Positions 9,583-21,345 of a DNA stretch of 64,000 bases are shown here, in pieces. Under the pieces are notes generated by a model, which did not search any database, was not told where the DNA came from, and saw only the letters and a list, made by a program, of their open reading frames with translations. How positions within the stretch are numbered: position 1 is the stretch's first letter; each line of letters opens with the position of its first letter. This stretch comes from Cryptomeria japonica (lineage: Eukaryota > Streptophyta > Pinopsida > Cupressales > Cupressaceae), in the NCBI RefSeq assembly GCF_030272615.1, contig NC_081414.1:909979009-910043008 (forward strand), given 5' to 3'. The translations under genes were made by a program, and so were the position numbers.

Positions 9583-11309
9583 CCTGAGAGGGCTCCTTAT
9601 GTATCAATTTTGTACCATTTTGTATGAAGATGTAGACACCTTCGGGTGATTGTAGCCATATGATTTTGACATTATTGTATCATGACACTTATGATTATAT
9701 ATATATGAGATTCATCCTTGCGGAAGCTATATGCATGTGTATCTATGTGGTGTATGTTTCTATGTGATGCTTATGATATGAATGCAGATATGTACATGAT
9801 GCAATGCAATATTTTTGTTCTTTTATGTTTTATACATTATGCCAATGTGAATGTATGAAATGTAGATGAATATGAGAATGTAAAATGTACTAACATGTGG
9901 TATGTGCAGGATGCAATGCAATTATGATATCTATATGTATGTATGAAATGCTTAACATGTGATAATGTAGGTGCAACTACATGAAATCCAAATGTTTTTG
10001 GTGTGTCATTATACTCAGTCATGTGATAGCAAGCTACATGGACTCAAGAAGGATGATGGAAGTCAATCAAGAAAGGGGGGTGGAAGATAGAAGATATGAA
10101 AGTGAAAGAGCTTCTTGTGCGTTATCATCATTGAGCTTTATTATGGCAAGTAGGTTATGACAATCAAGGCATATGTTCGACCCAGAAAGTCATTGTACCT
10201 ATTTGCATGGAGATAAGATAGTCTCAAACAAGGAATGCCCCAGTTCACACTAGACTCACAGTGTCCTCATATCCCTGGGCTACGACAGTGTCCTCATATC
10301 CCTGGACAAGTCGTAGCATTACTAAGAGAAAATCCACAGACAACAAAGAAAAATAGGTGACGATACCCCATCCTTTCCTTTCTAGTCAAAGACATCCTGG
10401 AAATAAAATCTCTAGTCAAAGACATCCCGGAAAAGCTAAAAGACATGTCACTAAAAAATTAAAATCAAAAGAAAACCAAGACTCGACACCAATATCCACT
10501 ATAGTCCTCAAGTTTAGTGTCTCTTGTCACTTGTATAAGTCTATTTGATTGTGGTCACATTGTTTACTTTCACCAAAGGATAGATAGCACTGAACCATAA
10601 TGTTGTCTGAGTCTGTTGAAAGATTTGATTTGTTGAAGCCCATTGTTGCTGTTATGTCTCATCTAAAACTGACTGAATCCTTGAAATCGATACTTTATTG
10701 TGGAGAAGATGAACCTTTATTGTGGATTGGCAATGCAAATGTTGCTTTATTGCATATTGTGCATGGATAGACTGAAGAAAATTGGAAGAAACTGTACTCC
10801 TCAAAACATGTGATACTCTTAGTTCCACACCCATCACTAGACATAGGATTTGCCTTAGCCACAGATAGGAGCTGATTTATAATGGATGGAAGGGGGTGAA
10901 AAGGGAGGTTTATTATGAATGGGAAACCAATTTTGGGTAGATCAATAACAAGCCATGATGGGAGTAGGTAAGTTTATTATGGATGGATAGGTTGTGAGTG
11001 TGTGCAAAGTGAAGAATGAAATTGAATCCTGAAGGAGGGAGGAGCAATGTCTCTACGCATGGCGCCGGTGACCCGGTTTACACCATGGTACTTGCCCAGG
11101 GCGCCATCGAAGTGGTTTTCACCATTGGACGAAATGTTTTTCTGTTTACTTTTTTTTATTTTTCAATTTTTTTTGATGTCACAAGGGGCCTGTTTGCCAG
11201 GTTTTCACCAAGTAACAATTTTTTATGTTTATGATTTTTTTGTCATTTTTTGAATTTTTTGATTTTTTTTATATTTTTGAATTAGGATATTCTAAAGAGC
11301 TATGTGTAA
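9583..11309. other. Element A 3' region between PMD gene and integrase end
   Basis: No gene recognised. It contains AT-rich DNA with recurring ATGCAATGCAAT (9790-9930), two short direct duplications (CAGTGTCCTCATATCCCTGG at about 10258 and 10287; TCTAGTCAAAGACATCC at about 10381 and 10411) and a T-rich tract at 11145-11280. Confidence 0.6.
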
Positions 11310-11570
11310 AACCTATGAAGGTGCATGCTATTGATAGGATCCCCAAAGGTTCACCCTTTGTGGTTGAGAGCTAATATGCACCAGATCCATAGGCTACTGT
11401 AATGATGTAAGGACCAAGCCAATTTGGTTCGAACTTGCCCTTCTCTCTGTCTTGCTGATTTTTAGGATTTTCTTTGAGAACTAAGTCACCCACCTCAAAT
11501 GTATGAGGCTTCACTTTATGATTGTAGCTGCATTTTTCTTTGATTGAATGATGTGTAGCTTGAGTGACTG
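11310..11570 (-). pseudogene. Element A integrase C-terminal GPY/F module
   Basis: Reading leftward from about 11530: YNHKVKPHTFEVGDLVLKEN, then GKFEPNWLGPYIITVAYGSG and, after a stop, a shifted tail matching the usual ending (GEPLG, DPINSMHLHRFYT). This is the GPY/F module at the end of Ty3/gypsy integrases, which binds DNA or chromatin and helps target insertion. The zinc-binding and DDE core that should precede it are absent. It marks the end of pol; the antisense PMD region begins beyond it. Confidence 0.88.
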
Positions 11571-12089
11571 TCTTCCTTGATGAAGGAACTAAGATAGAAT
11601 TACTAGTGTGGGGACTACATAGGCCTGTATGCATGTCACCTAAAGAAGTTTGGGCATCCTTGATAACAAAGTCCCTCGAGGAAGCTCCATTAACGGTCCA
11701 TGATGTATTTCCAGAAGGGAATGGATGTGTGGAACAAGTGGATGAGGAATGAAGGCTTTTGATTGTGAAAAGAAGTGAAAGTATCATGACATGATGGAGA
11801 CTTAGGATCAACAAGTGTGCTTTTTGACTTAAAATTTTAGGACTTTTGCCCCTAGTTATTTTGGTATTAGGGGAGATCATCTCTTGCTCTTTTTCTTTCA
11901 TAGGATTTATATCCTTGACTTTGATTTTTGTAGAGTCTAGTAGCTTTTGATTTTGATTTTTACTAAAGGACTTTTCTTTATTTTTGTAAAATCTTTCAAG
12001 GATTCTAGATCCACATATGCTGATGAAGGAATAGCCTCTCGATTGGCTGGAATTGTTATTTCTGATCTAGGTCACAGATTGTTGCAATA
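11571..12089 (-). other. Pol deletion region of element A
   Basis: Between the protease (ending near 12100) and the integrase end only about 500 bp remain, where an intact pol would hold RT, RNase H and integrase core (about 3 kb). The stretch is open on the minus strand at 11371-11901 (Ser/Thr/His-rich) but shows no RT or integrase motif. The exact joint cannot be placed by eye. Confidence 0.7.
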
Positions 12090-12599
12090 TATGAATGGAT
12101 TTGGGTCAACTTTGACAGTCACTTCAACTCCATTGTGTGGGAACTTGATACATCAATGATATGTTGAGGGAATAGCTCTCATTTCATGAATCCATGGATG
12201 TCCTAGCAATATGTTGTATGTGAGATCTAGGTCTAGCACTTGACAAACCACATCCTTTGTAACTGGCCCAACTCTGAGAGGCAAGGTGATTGTGCCTTTG
12301 GATGAATGCTCTTCATCATCATATGCCTTGATGGTAATTTTGTTTTTAGAATTCCCAGTTTTATCTGAATATCCCAATTGTTTAATAGTCCTCAATGTGC
12401 AAATGTTTAGACCTGCTCCTCCATCTATCAGGACTCACTTTATTCGATGTTTGTGTAGGAAGGATTCAATGTGTAATGGTGCATTATGTGGCTGACTTAT
12501 AGAGGTGTCATCGGCTTCTATGAATGTAAGGGAGTGTGGAATGGAAATATATCCCACCATGGCTTGAAACTGGTCCACATTCAGATTAGTAGGGATAGA
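12090..12599 (-). pseudogene. Element A aspartic protease and end of gag
   Basis: From the right: the gag tail (LNVDQFQAMVGYISIPHSL, SQPHNAPLHIESFLHKHRIK), the intact active-site string VLIDGGAGLNICTL at about 12418-12435, then KITIKAYDDEEHSSKG and the C-terminal signature YNILLGHPWI near 12200. Retropepsin cleaves Gag-Pol. Unlike the copy in B, the catalytic Asp-Gly-Gly is intact, though the frame is broken after STYH (stop near 12153). Confidence 0.88.
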
Positions 12600-13584
12600 A
12601 GTGTTGATGCAGAGCATCATGAAAACATCAATCAAATAACCATTATCAAATCTTCTCCATATATATCAATACATAATGATTTTAGATCCATATATCATGC
12701 ATTAAACCTGAATCATTTAAACCCTTCATCTATTCATTTCTTCCAAATGAAAACCAAGAATTTGTCCAAACTATGAAATTGACTCTATTCTGGTCATGAA
12801 ATTACAGTCATGAATAGTAATTAGTAACTCTTAAAATATTAATCACCCAAACAATCTCTCTAGTTATATTGTAGAAATGATAGTTATAAAACTTTCCTCC
12901 AAATTATAGAAAGATCCAACGGTGAAATCAAAAGTTATGATCATTTTCCCAAACACGGGTAACCCTTGGCAGGGTTTTGACAATCATTGAAAAAATAAAC
13001 ATATCTTGCCAAATACTCCGCAAAAATGCACAAGAAAGGATTCATCTGAAATATATTTCATCAATATATCATTAAATAACATATACATATAAAAATTACA
13101 CCAAATGTGATCCTCCATGGATCTATGAGAATCATAGATTCCTTAAAATCTCATGACAGTTTGAGGGTTTGATGGATAATCTTTGTCAAATCCTCTCCAA
13201 ACTGATCTACCCTCTTGATTTCGACCAAACATGGTTTTATCAACCATTTCCAACTCCTTTCTAACTAATCCAACCACCTCATAACCAATGGATATCATTT
13301 TTACACTTTTGTTGCACTCTTTGGCAATATTGCAACTTAGCAATTTTTACAATTTTTGCATTTTTGACACAAATGACTCTAACCCTTACATGGACACTTT
13401 TAACACTTCAAGATGGACCATGACATATTTGGAAAAAATGTCTCATTTAGCCTTACATATTATGATTCAATGGAATTAAATAACCTTATGCATTATGAAT
13501 GACTTAAATACAATAAAATTGCTCATATTATGACTTTTGACCTCCTGGTATGCTTGTGTGATTAGGTGCCTCTGCACCAAGTGT
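12600..13584. mobile_element. Solo LTR inserted in element A gag, with AGTGT duplication
   Basis: The insert is 12605-13579 (975 bp), starting TGATGCAGAG and ending CTCTGCACCA, flanked by AGTGT at 12600-12604 and 13580-13584. Removing it rejoins the gag frame seen intact in element B (ILDKTLRE to PIDLNVDQ). TG/CA ends plus a 5-bp duplication and no coding content indicate a solo LTR. Its family is not identified and it matches no other LTR in the window. Confidence 0.85.
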
Positions 13585-15973
13585 CTCTCAATATTTTGTC
13601 AAGAATGGCTTTATGTGTGGGGGATATGCATAAGATCTCAAGGATGGAGATGAGCGTGGTTATCTTCCCTAACTGTTCTACAAGGTCATACTCAGGTTTG
13701 GTTGATGAAGAAGTAGTGTTTTTAGTTGGAGCACCTTGCAAAGTGAATTTACCTCGACAAGTTGTAACATTATATTCAGAGGTAGGTTTGGAAGAAGATC
13801 CAATTCCTTTCAAGATGATCTTGGGTCTCTGGGTGGAATTCTCAGTCATTTTGTCCTTGATGATAATGGTAGAGACATAATTGTCCATTGAAATGTGATT
13901 GATAGTTGAATCATAGTTATAGGATGCTCTGGTATAGTTGGTTTGGTCATCTATGGCTTTAGCTTTTCCCTTGTCATGTTTTGGGAATGGTTCTTTAAAC
14001 ATTTCATGTTCTTGATTGGATGAGTGTCCTTCAATCTCAATGTCACCTCTATCAATAAGATCTTGTATGATGTTCTTCAGTCGATGACAATTTCCTATTT
14101 TATGACCTTTTCTCTTATGAAATTCACAATACTCATCATCATTCCACCAATTTGGTTTGAAATTTGGCTCATATGGAGGAAAATTTGGAATTGTGATATC
14201 TTGTTTGCCACTAGCTTTTTGAAAACGGACTCAAGTGGTTCTCCCAATGGAGTGTACTTCCTTCATGACTTGGAAGTTGTTTGAGTATTCACTTGATTAT
14301 TTGTAGAGCTTGATCCAAAAAAATGATTTTGGGTTGTATTGTATTGGCATCCACAACACCATCATTGACTGTGTTCTTGTTTTTATTCCAAAATCTTGGC
14401 TTATCTTTTCTTTTGAAGTCCTCTTTGTTTTCTTTGAATATCTTAATGACTCCTTGTTCAATTAGGACTTTCTCTGTTGCTAAGCCTTTTTCAATGACGT
14501 CCTTGAAGGTGGACAAACAAGCTTTTCTTAGGTCATAACCAATGTCTTTGTTGACATTCTGGGTGAACATCTCTACCATTTGTTTCTATGGAATTTCACA
14601 AGAGCATCTACTGGCTAGATTCCTCCATCTTTGTAAAAATGATGAAAAAGACTCTCCATCCTTTTGCTTGGTGTTGCACAAAGTGGTGACTGATATGTTT
14701 GTCTCTATGTTGTATGAGAAATGTTTAATAAATGCCTCTGCTAAGTACCCCATGACTTAATACCAGGTGGAAGTTGGGAGAACCATTCCATAGCTTGATC
14801 ACCTAAGCTCTGTGGGAATAATCTCATCAAATATGTCTCTTATGCTGCTACTTTAATGCAAGCTATGAAAAACTATCTTATGTGTGCCTTAGGATCCCCT
14901 TTTCCTCTATACTTATCAAATTTAGGCATCAAAAAGTGTGTAGGAAATGGAGGCATTGGAATTCTTTTGTCAAATGGATAGGGACATATGTCTCTCATTG
15001 TGTAAGTTGGCTTTGATGTATTTATGTCCTCCATTTTATTTTGTAAGTCCTTGATTTGCTGTTCCAAATTATTCTTAGGTGGAGATCAACTTCTTGGACC
15101 ATATCCCATGCCTAAGACGCCGAGTGGAGGAGCATGTTGCATACATGGATGATATTGATCATACACATGTTCATATGGAGGAGGTCTATAATGATGTTGT
15201 GTATATGGACCACTTGGTATAGAGTCATGTTGAGGAATGGAATATCTGCTTTGTCCATGTATACCATACTCTATAGGCATGTCATGAGTTTGTTCTAATG
15301 TGTTGCCCCCAAATTTGACACGAGGTTTCCTTGTGTCCTAATTTTGAACATGCCTTTGAATATCTAATTGCTTTGGTGGTTGATGCTTAGCATTGGTATG
15401 TGATTGAGTATATTTTTCTGCATAAGACTTCCATAATGGTCCGGGAAGGTGAGTATCATATGCTTGACCATGTGTGTATGGGACCTCTGGTTTTTGAAAC
15501 AAAGATGATGGTGATTCAGGCACCATATGTGGTCCTCTAGTGCCTCCACTATTAGGCCTCCTTTGATCCATGTTGGATTGAGGTTGTTGCAAAGGTCTAT
15601 TTTCCATTATTTGAGACATGTCAAAATCATGAGGAATCTTGGCTCCACTTTGTTCCATCACTTGTAAAAAGTATTGTCTATCTCTCCTCATTATTTCCTC
15701 AACCAATCGATTGAAATGAAGATCCATAATGGTGTCTTCCACTTCTGCTGAATGTATAGAAAAGTTGTCCATATTGTCATTGTGTGTATCATTGTTGTTT
15801 GTAGTGTCCATGTGCTCAACATTTGGAATGTTTCTATAGGCATCCATGTCAGGTAATGTAGTATGATGAGAATTGAAAAATATAACATTGCCATACTCAT
15901 AGGAACTCATGTTTGCAGACTCTTGAGCCTCTTTATCTTCTCTCCTAGATTTTTGGGAACGGGTTTCAACCAT
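13585..15973 (-). pseudogene. Element A gag
   Basis: Starts with ATG at 15973 giving MVETRSQKSRREDKEAQESA, a start common in plant Ty3/gypsy Gag. The first frame stays open to 15338 (211 aa). Further left are the Gag core (TPMPPFPTHFLMPKFDKYRG region near 14930, degraded), the zinc-knuckle region near 14100, and KAILDKILR next to the solo LTR. Several stops and frame changes. It aligns along its length with the gag of element B (3106-5635) and lacks B's microsatellite. Confidence 0.88.
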
Positions 15974-16466
15974 GAACTAGGTCTTGACCAAGATATGTGA
16001 GAGTAGATGAAAGATGGAAAGAGTATGGAAGACCAAGGGTTGGATGGAATGTAAATGAATCTGAGGTGTACTTGCAATGTCCAAAGTGTAAGACCAAGTA
16101 TGTATGTAGTAGAGTAGGTGTGGCTTCCAAAGAGATGATAGTTTCTCTTGATGAGGTAAGTTGACATTGACTCTAAGTAAGACCAAATGAGACCCAAAGG
16201 TGATAGACCTTGATGAGGGACCACTTAGCAAAATGTTGTTGTATGTAATGTGTTGACAAAGTATGAAGAGGACAAGCAAGTGACCTTTTGACTCAAGTTT
16301 AGAAAAACGTGAATGTAATTCAAGGTGTAAAGCAATGATGGACTTTGTGAGACCCAAAGATAGGTTGAATTCTAAATGAAAACCCAAAGAGATAACCTAG
16401 GAAGCTCAATAAGTCTGAAACTGATTGTTCTTGTTTGCTGGACTGTAAATTTTTTTAAATTTTGAA

Positions 16467-16580
16467 CACAGACGTGCATGCATACTTCACAGGCACGCTT
16501 AAATGACACAAATGTGATTCTGTCAAACACAGACATGCTTAAATGACACAGATGCTATTCTGTCAGACATAGATGTGTTT
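16467..16580. repeat. 20-bp periodic array, leader block 1 of element A
   Basis: CACAGACGTG-like monomers at about 16467, 16488, 16507, 16528 and 16547, one more near 16568. Same period as 6928-7195 but reverse-complement orientation. Confidence 0.85.
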
Positions 16581-16837
16581 TTGCAAATTAAGTACGATTT
16601 TTCCAATTTGTGAAGTGACTTGTTGTGACCAAATATGAATGTTTGTCTGTTTTCTATGACAAGAGGACACAATGTTGATGAGGACTCAATGTTTGCAAGT
16701 GTTTAGACTCAAAATGACTCCAAGAAAAATGTGTTGTTTGATGTAAAAATGTTTTGCATACACTTGAAGACACAAAAGACACAATGTTTTGATGTTTGGT
16801 CTTGAATGTTTGAATGTTTAAAATAAGTCAAGCACAA

Positions 16838-17260
16838 TTCTTATGGCTGGCCAGGACAATAGTTGTTGATTCCCACATGAGGCAACGCTATTCAGAGCAG
16901 ATACTTAGATGCTTGACCCCACTAGCTCCACCCTTGGCACTCACTTCTTGGGGCAGCCAAGCATCAGTCCCCATGAAAACTCCTCGTGGTGAACTTTGTA
17001 TCTCTACTAAGAACCGTATGTGTGTGGGTCGCTCTAGAGGTCCGACCTCCTGCCCCAAAAAATAGAAGGATTTTGGCTTCTAAAACCAAAAGGTGCTAGT
17101 AAGGGCATCCGCTCGTGTAGCCATACATGCTGCACTTTCAGCTTTGTAAATATAGAAGGCTCCCAGCCGGTAGGGGTTACGCCCTACAACTGATCAAATA
17201 AATTTGATCAAATAGGTTTATGGGGCAACCTAGTGTCTGTATGAACTAATCAGCACACGT
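16838..17260. other. Conserved leader block with hairpins
   Basis: Aligns well with 20090-20510 in B's leader, better than the flanking arrays. It contains a stem GTAGGG-loop-CCCTAC (about 17170 and 20440) and the palindrome GATCAAATAAATTTGATC (about 17192). No conserved reading frame, so a structured RNA or packaging/translation element is possible (inference). Confidence 0.6.
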
Positions 17261-17800
17261 TATCCATAGTTTTCACCATGAATATAGTTGTTTATAGTGG
17301 TTCGAAAGAGGTGGGTTTTCATCGCTACAACTTGGGTTGTTCTCTCCTCACTAGTAGTCCTAATGACCACACAGGGAGATAGACCCTCTAAAGATGAAAC
17401 AAAAAGAGCCTATTGCTCAAGACACAAAGGACATTGGTTCAATTTTAGTGCACCAATTGAAGTGTTTGCTAGTCTATGAAAATAAGGCACACAAGAAAGA
17501 TCTAAAAACCCTTGCCAAGGCCCTGCAACAAAGATCTATTAGTAGTTTCAAATGATCACCCCTTCCTGCAAGCACACAAGTTAGGTAAATTTTAGATCCA
17601 AAAGACTTTGTGAAATAGGGGCCTTGAAAAAAATGATTTTTTTTCTTCTTTTTCTTTCAAGATAAGCTGCACCAATTTCGTTAGCTAGATCTAAAGATGT
17701 TAGCTCAAAATAAACTAGATCTGAAACATTAAATGCAAGACAAAATGGCAAAAAAAGAAAACCTTAAATGGGGAATTTTTTTATTTTTTATTTTTGAAAA

Positions 17801-18145
17801 CATAGACATGATTTTACCTAACACAGACGTGATTCCGCCCTTCATAGATGCGATTCTATAACACAGATGCATTTTAACACCTCACAGACATGTTTCTACA
17901 AAAAAAATGCAAAACAAAAAATCCTGCAAAACACAAACAATTAAAATGATCACAGATGCGACTAGATCTCACAGACGCAATTAAACTATCCACAGATGCG
18001 ATTAAATTGAAATCCTCCAATCTGAAAAATTAAAAAACTGTTAGAAACACAGACGTGATTCGAGAACACAGACGCAACCCTGTAATCTGCAAAAAAAAGT
18101 AAAATAATGTCGAAGATGCAGATGCGATTCTAGGTATCCCAGATG
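17801..18145. repeat. 20-bp periodic array, leader block 2 of element A
   Basis: Monomers CATAGACATG, CACAGACGTG, CATAGATGCG, CACAGATGCA, CACAGACATG begin at 17801, 17822, 17843, 17862 and 17883. Further runs start at 17952, 17972, 17992 and at 18048, 18067. Steps are 19-21 bp within runs. Confidence 0.9.
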
Positions 18146-18278
18146 CGACAGAAAATAAAAAATGTGATCTAAAAATGTGCAGACACTAAAATGTCAAAAT
18201 GGTATCGGAAATGTTAGATCTGCAACTTCAAAAAAACAAAATCTACAACAAAAGATGTTAAATGCAAAAGGGACAAGA

Positions 18279-18299
18279 GTCCCACCAGGCGTGCCAAAA
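18279..18299 (-). other. Primer-binding site of element A
   Basis: Directly inside the 5' LTR; on the minus strand TTTTGGCACGCCTGGTGGGAC. Starting with TGG, as expected for pairing to a tRNA 3'-CCA. The tRNA species is not assigned. Element B has a matching site at 21325-21345. Confidence 0.75.
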
Positions 18300-19078
18300 T
18301 TTTTACGATGAAAATGGATACAACAATATTGAAAGACTAAATGAATTCAACCACAAAACCCTAGCCTAACAACAACAAAGATCCACCATAACATATGAAG
18401 ATTACCTAAGACAATGCAAATCAAATGAAATCACAAAGATTATACCATCACATGTCCAATAGGGTTTGGATCTCTATTCTTCCTATCTCCATTGATCTTG
18501 CTTGATATATTTGCTCTCAGATTTTATATGTGCACAAGAGCTCAATAAAAAATGGAAATGCAGATGCAAGTAGGATTGCATATGAAAGTTCGAAAGCATA
18601 GTGTAGTTGAATAATCATCAGGGGCCTTGATAATGAAGGAAGCATCTCCTTATATAGAAGACACAATAAGAAATAGAGGGATAAGATTAAGAGGTGTAAA
18701 AGATAAATGGTCGGCTATGATTAGAGGGTAGGTAGAGAAAATAAGAAAATAATAAGAGGGTAGGTAGTGTATAAATTAAGAGATGAATGACATGTGTCAT
18801 AGGTAGAAAAGGTTAATGAATTAATTAAATAAATAAATATTCATTTAATTAATAGAAGAAGTGGGATAATTAAATAAATAAGAGTATTTATTTAATTTAG
18901 GAAAAGACAATTTAAATAAATAAATGTATTTATTTAAATGAGGAATAAGGTTAGAAGAGGATAAATGAATTAACTAAATAAATAAAGATTTATTCAATTA
19001 ATAGAAGAATTAGGTTTAAAGTAATTAAATAAATAAAGATATTTATTTAATTTGACATGACAATTTTAGGTGTCTACA
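18300..19078 (-). repeat. Element A 5' LTR
   Basis: 779 bp, pair of 5641-6404. The right end is TGTCTACA next to the ATACT duplication; the left end has mutated from TG to TT. It carries the five A/T palindromes at about 18810-19055. Confidence 0.94.
18649..18656 (-). promoter_or_regulatory. TATA-like box in element A 5' LTR
   Basis: TATATAAG on the minus strand within CTATATAAGGAGATGC, conserved at 5975-5982 and 21681-21688. Likely core promoter for element transcription; start site not determined. Confidence 0.65.
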
Positions 19079-19159
19079 ATACTCATAGCCACTCATGTTT
19101 GCAGACTCTTGAGCCCCTTTAGCTTCTCTCCTAGATTTTTAGGAATGGGTTTCAACCAT
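19079..19159 (-). pseudogene. Element B gag, first 27 codons (cut off by element A)
   Basis: Begins with ATG at 19159: MVETHS-stop-KSRREAKGAQ, ESANMSGYEY. The frame continues at 5640 leftward with DNDIFFNF, proving that A inserted here. Bases 19079-19083 (ATACT) are the right copy of the target duplication. One stop where element A has Gln (CAG to TAG/TAA type change). Confidence 0.92.
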
Positions 19160-19651
19160 GACTAGGTCTTGACCAAGATGTGTGAGACTAGATGAAAATG
19201 GAAAAGAGTATGGAAGACCAAGAGTTGGATGGAATGCAAAGGAATCTAAGGTGTACGTGCAATGTACAAAATGTAAGACCAAGTACGTATGTAGTAGAGT
19301 ATGTGTGGCTTCCAAAGAGATGATAGATATCTTGATGAGGTAAGTTTACCTTGACTCCAAGTAAGACCAACTTAGACCCAAAGGTGATAGACCTTGATGA
19401 GGGACAACTTAGCAAGATGTTGTTGTATGTATTGTGTTGACAAAGCAAGATGAGGACAAGCAAGTGACCTTTTGACTCAAGTTTAGATAAATGTTAATGT
19501 AATGCAAGGTGTAAAGCAATGATGAACTTTGTGAGACCCAAAGATAGGTTGAATGCTAGATGAAAACCCATAGAAATAAACTAGGAAGCTCAAGAATTTT
19601 GAAATTGATTGATATTGTTTATTGGACTGTAAGTTTTTTTTCAATACTGAA

Positions 19652-19832
19652 CACAAATGTGCCTGTATACTTCACAGACATGGTTACCCAGCACAGATGA
19701 TTAGACACTGCACATACGTGTTTCTGAGAATTTTTTAATGCATTTTTTGCCTTATGATAACATAGACGTGTTTTTGTCCTACACAAATGTGATTATAGGA
19801 CACGGATGTGTTTTTGTCAGACACAGACGTGT
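19652..19832. repeat. 20-bp periodic array, leader block 1 of element B
   Basis: CACAGACGTG-like monomers at 19652, 19673, 19692, 19711, then 19761, 19782, 19801, 19822; steps 19-21 bp within each run. Confidence 0.88.
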
Positions 19833-20977
19833 TTCCAGAATCTGAGTGCAATTTTTTTCAATTTGTAAAGTTGTTTGTTGTGACCAAATCTGAATGTTTG
19901 ACCATTTTTCCTGACAAGAGGACACAATGTTGATGAGGACTCATTGTTTGCAGGTGTTTAGACTCAAAATGACTCAAAAGAAAGTTTGTTATTTGATGTA
20001 AAAATGTTTTGCATACACTTGAAGATACAAAAGACACAATGTTTTGATGTTTGGTCTTGAATGTTTGAATATTTAAAAGAAGACAATCACAATTCTTACG
20101 GTTCGCCAGGACAATAGTTGTTGATCCCACATGGGGTTTCTCTCAAGGCTACGCTATTCAAAGTGGATACTTAGATGCTTGACCCCACTGGCTCTATCCT
20201 TGACACTCACTTCTCTAGGGCAGCCAAGCACTAGTCCCCATGAAAACTCCCCGTGGCAAACTTTGTATCTCTACTAAGAGTCGTATGTGTGTGGACCGCT
20301 CCAGAGGTCCGACCTCCTACCCCAACAACTAGAAGGATTTTGGCTTTCTAAAACAGAAAGGTTATAGTAAGGGGATTCACTCATGTGGCCATACATTCGA
20401 CACTTTCATCTCTATAAATATAGAAGGCTCCTAGCCAGTAGGGGTTACGCCCTACTACTGATCAAATAAATTTTATCAAATGGGTTTATGGGGAGACATA
20501 GTGTCTGTATGAACTAATCAGCACATGTTACCCATAACTTTCACCATGGATACAGTTATTTATAGTGGTTTGGAAGAGGTGGGTTTTCCTCGCTACCACT
20601 TGGGTCGTTCCCTCCTCACTAGTAGTCATAATGACCACACGGGGAGGCAAGTGCTCTAGAGATTAAACAAAAAGAGCCAATTGCTCAAGGCACACAATGA
20701 AGATCAAAAGAAAACCCTTGCCAAAATTCTGCAACAAATATTTGTTAGTAGTTTTCAAATAATACCCCTCCTGCAAGCACACAAGTTAGGTAAATTTTAG
20801 ATCCAAAAGACTTTATGAAATAGGGGCCTTCGACAAGACGTGTTGCTTCAAGGACAAGCTGCACCAATTTGTTAGCTAGATCAAAAGATATTAGCTCGAA
20901 TGAATCAGATCTAAAATCAAAATGACAAAATGAAGCCCTAAAAACTAAAACAAAAACCAAAAACTACAAGAACCAAA

Positions 20978-21130
20978 CACAGATGCGATTAAATCCCACA
21001 CAGACATGATTTTGCAACACAGACGTGACTTTAAACCTCACAGACGTGGTTCTAAAACACAGACATGAATCTGCAACACAGACGTGGTTAAAAGGTTCAT
21101 AAACACAATTCGGAAACACAAACATGGCTC
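20978..21130. repeat. 20-bp periodic array, leader block 2 of element B
   Basis: Monomers at 20978, 20998, 21018, 21039, 21058, 21077, 21098 and 21117, consensus CACAGACGTGATT. The most regular of the leader arrays. Confidence 0.92.
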
Positions 21131-21324
21131 TACAATCTCAAAAATGTAAAATATTGTTGGGGATGTAGACACAATTCCAGAGGTCACAGACACAACAAAA
21201 AAATAAAAACGCAGTTCCAAAAGATCCGGACATGAAAATGTTGAAATGCTGTTAGAAATGTCAGATCTGTAACTTCAAAAGCATAAAATCTGTAACCAAC
21301 ATGTTAAATGCAAAAGGGACAAGG

Positions 21325-21345
21325 GTCCCATTGGGCATGCCAAAA
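21325..21345 (-). other. Primer-binding site of element B
   Basis: Minus strand TTTTGGCATGCCCAATGGGAC next to the LTR end; matches the site of element A apart from a few bases. tRNA not assigned. Confidence 0.72.

Larger units (their letters stand above)
15974..18278 (-). other. Element A 5' leader
   Basis: About 2.3 kb of untranslated leader between the primer site and gag, homologous to B's leader (19160-21324). It holds two 20-bp-period arrays (about 16467-16580 and 17801-18145) and a conserved block (16838-17260). Short ORFs here are not conserved as proteins between the two leaders. Confidence 0.8.
5641..19078 (-). mobile_element. Element A: Tat-type Ty3/gypsy element with antisense PMD gene, pol deleted
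   Basis: Complete insertion of about 13.4 kb. Order in transcription direction (right to left): 5' LTR 18300-19078, primer site, leader with repeat arrays, gag (start ATG at 15973), protease, a deletion joint, integrase C-terminus, a 4.9-kb 3' region holding a PMD gene on the opposite strand, polypurine tract, 3' LTR 5641-6404. RT, RNase H and the integrase core are missing, so the element is non-autonomous. A solo LTR (12605-13579) has inserted in it. The two LTRs differ by a few percent by eye. Tat-lineage elements are known to carry extra ORFs between pol and the 3' LTR. Confidence 0.93.
19160..21324 (-). other. Element B 5' leader
   Basis: Homologue of A's leader. It contains 20-bp-period arrays at 19652-19832 and 20978-21130 and the conserved block 20090-20510. 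No conserved ORF. Confidence 0.8.

Noticed and set aside
16814-17065. Small plus-strand gene in the leader
   Set aside because: The homologous part of B's leader has no matching frame; conservation is at the DNA level.
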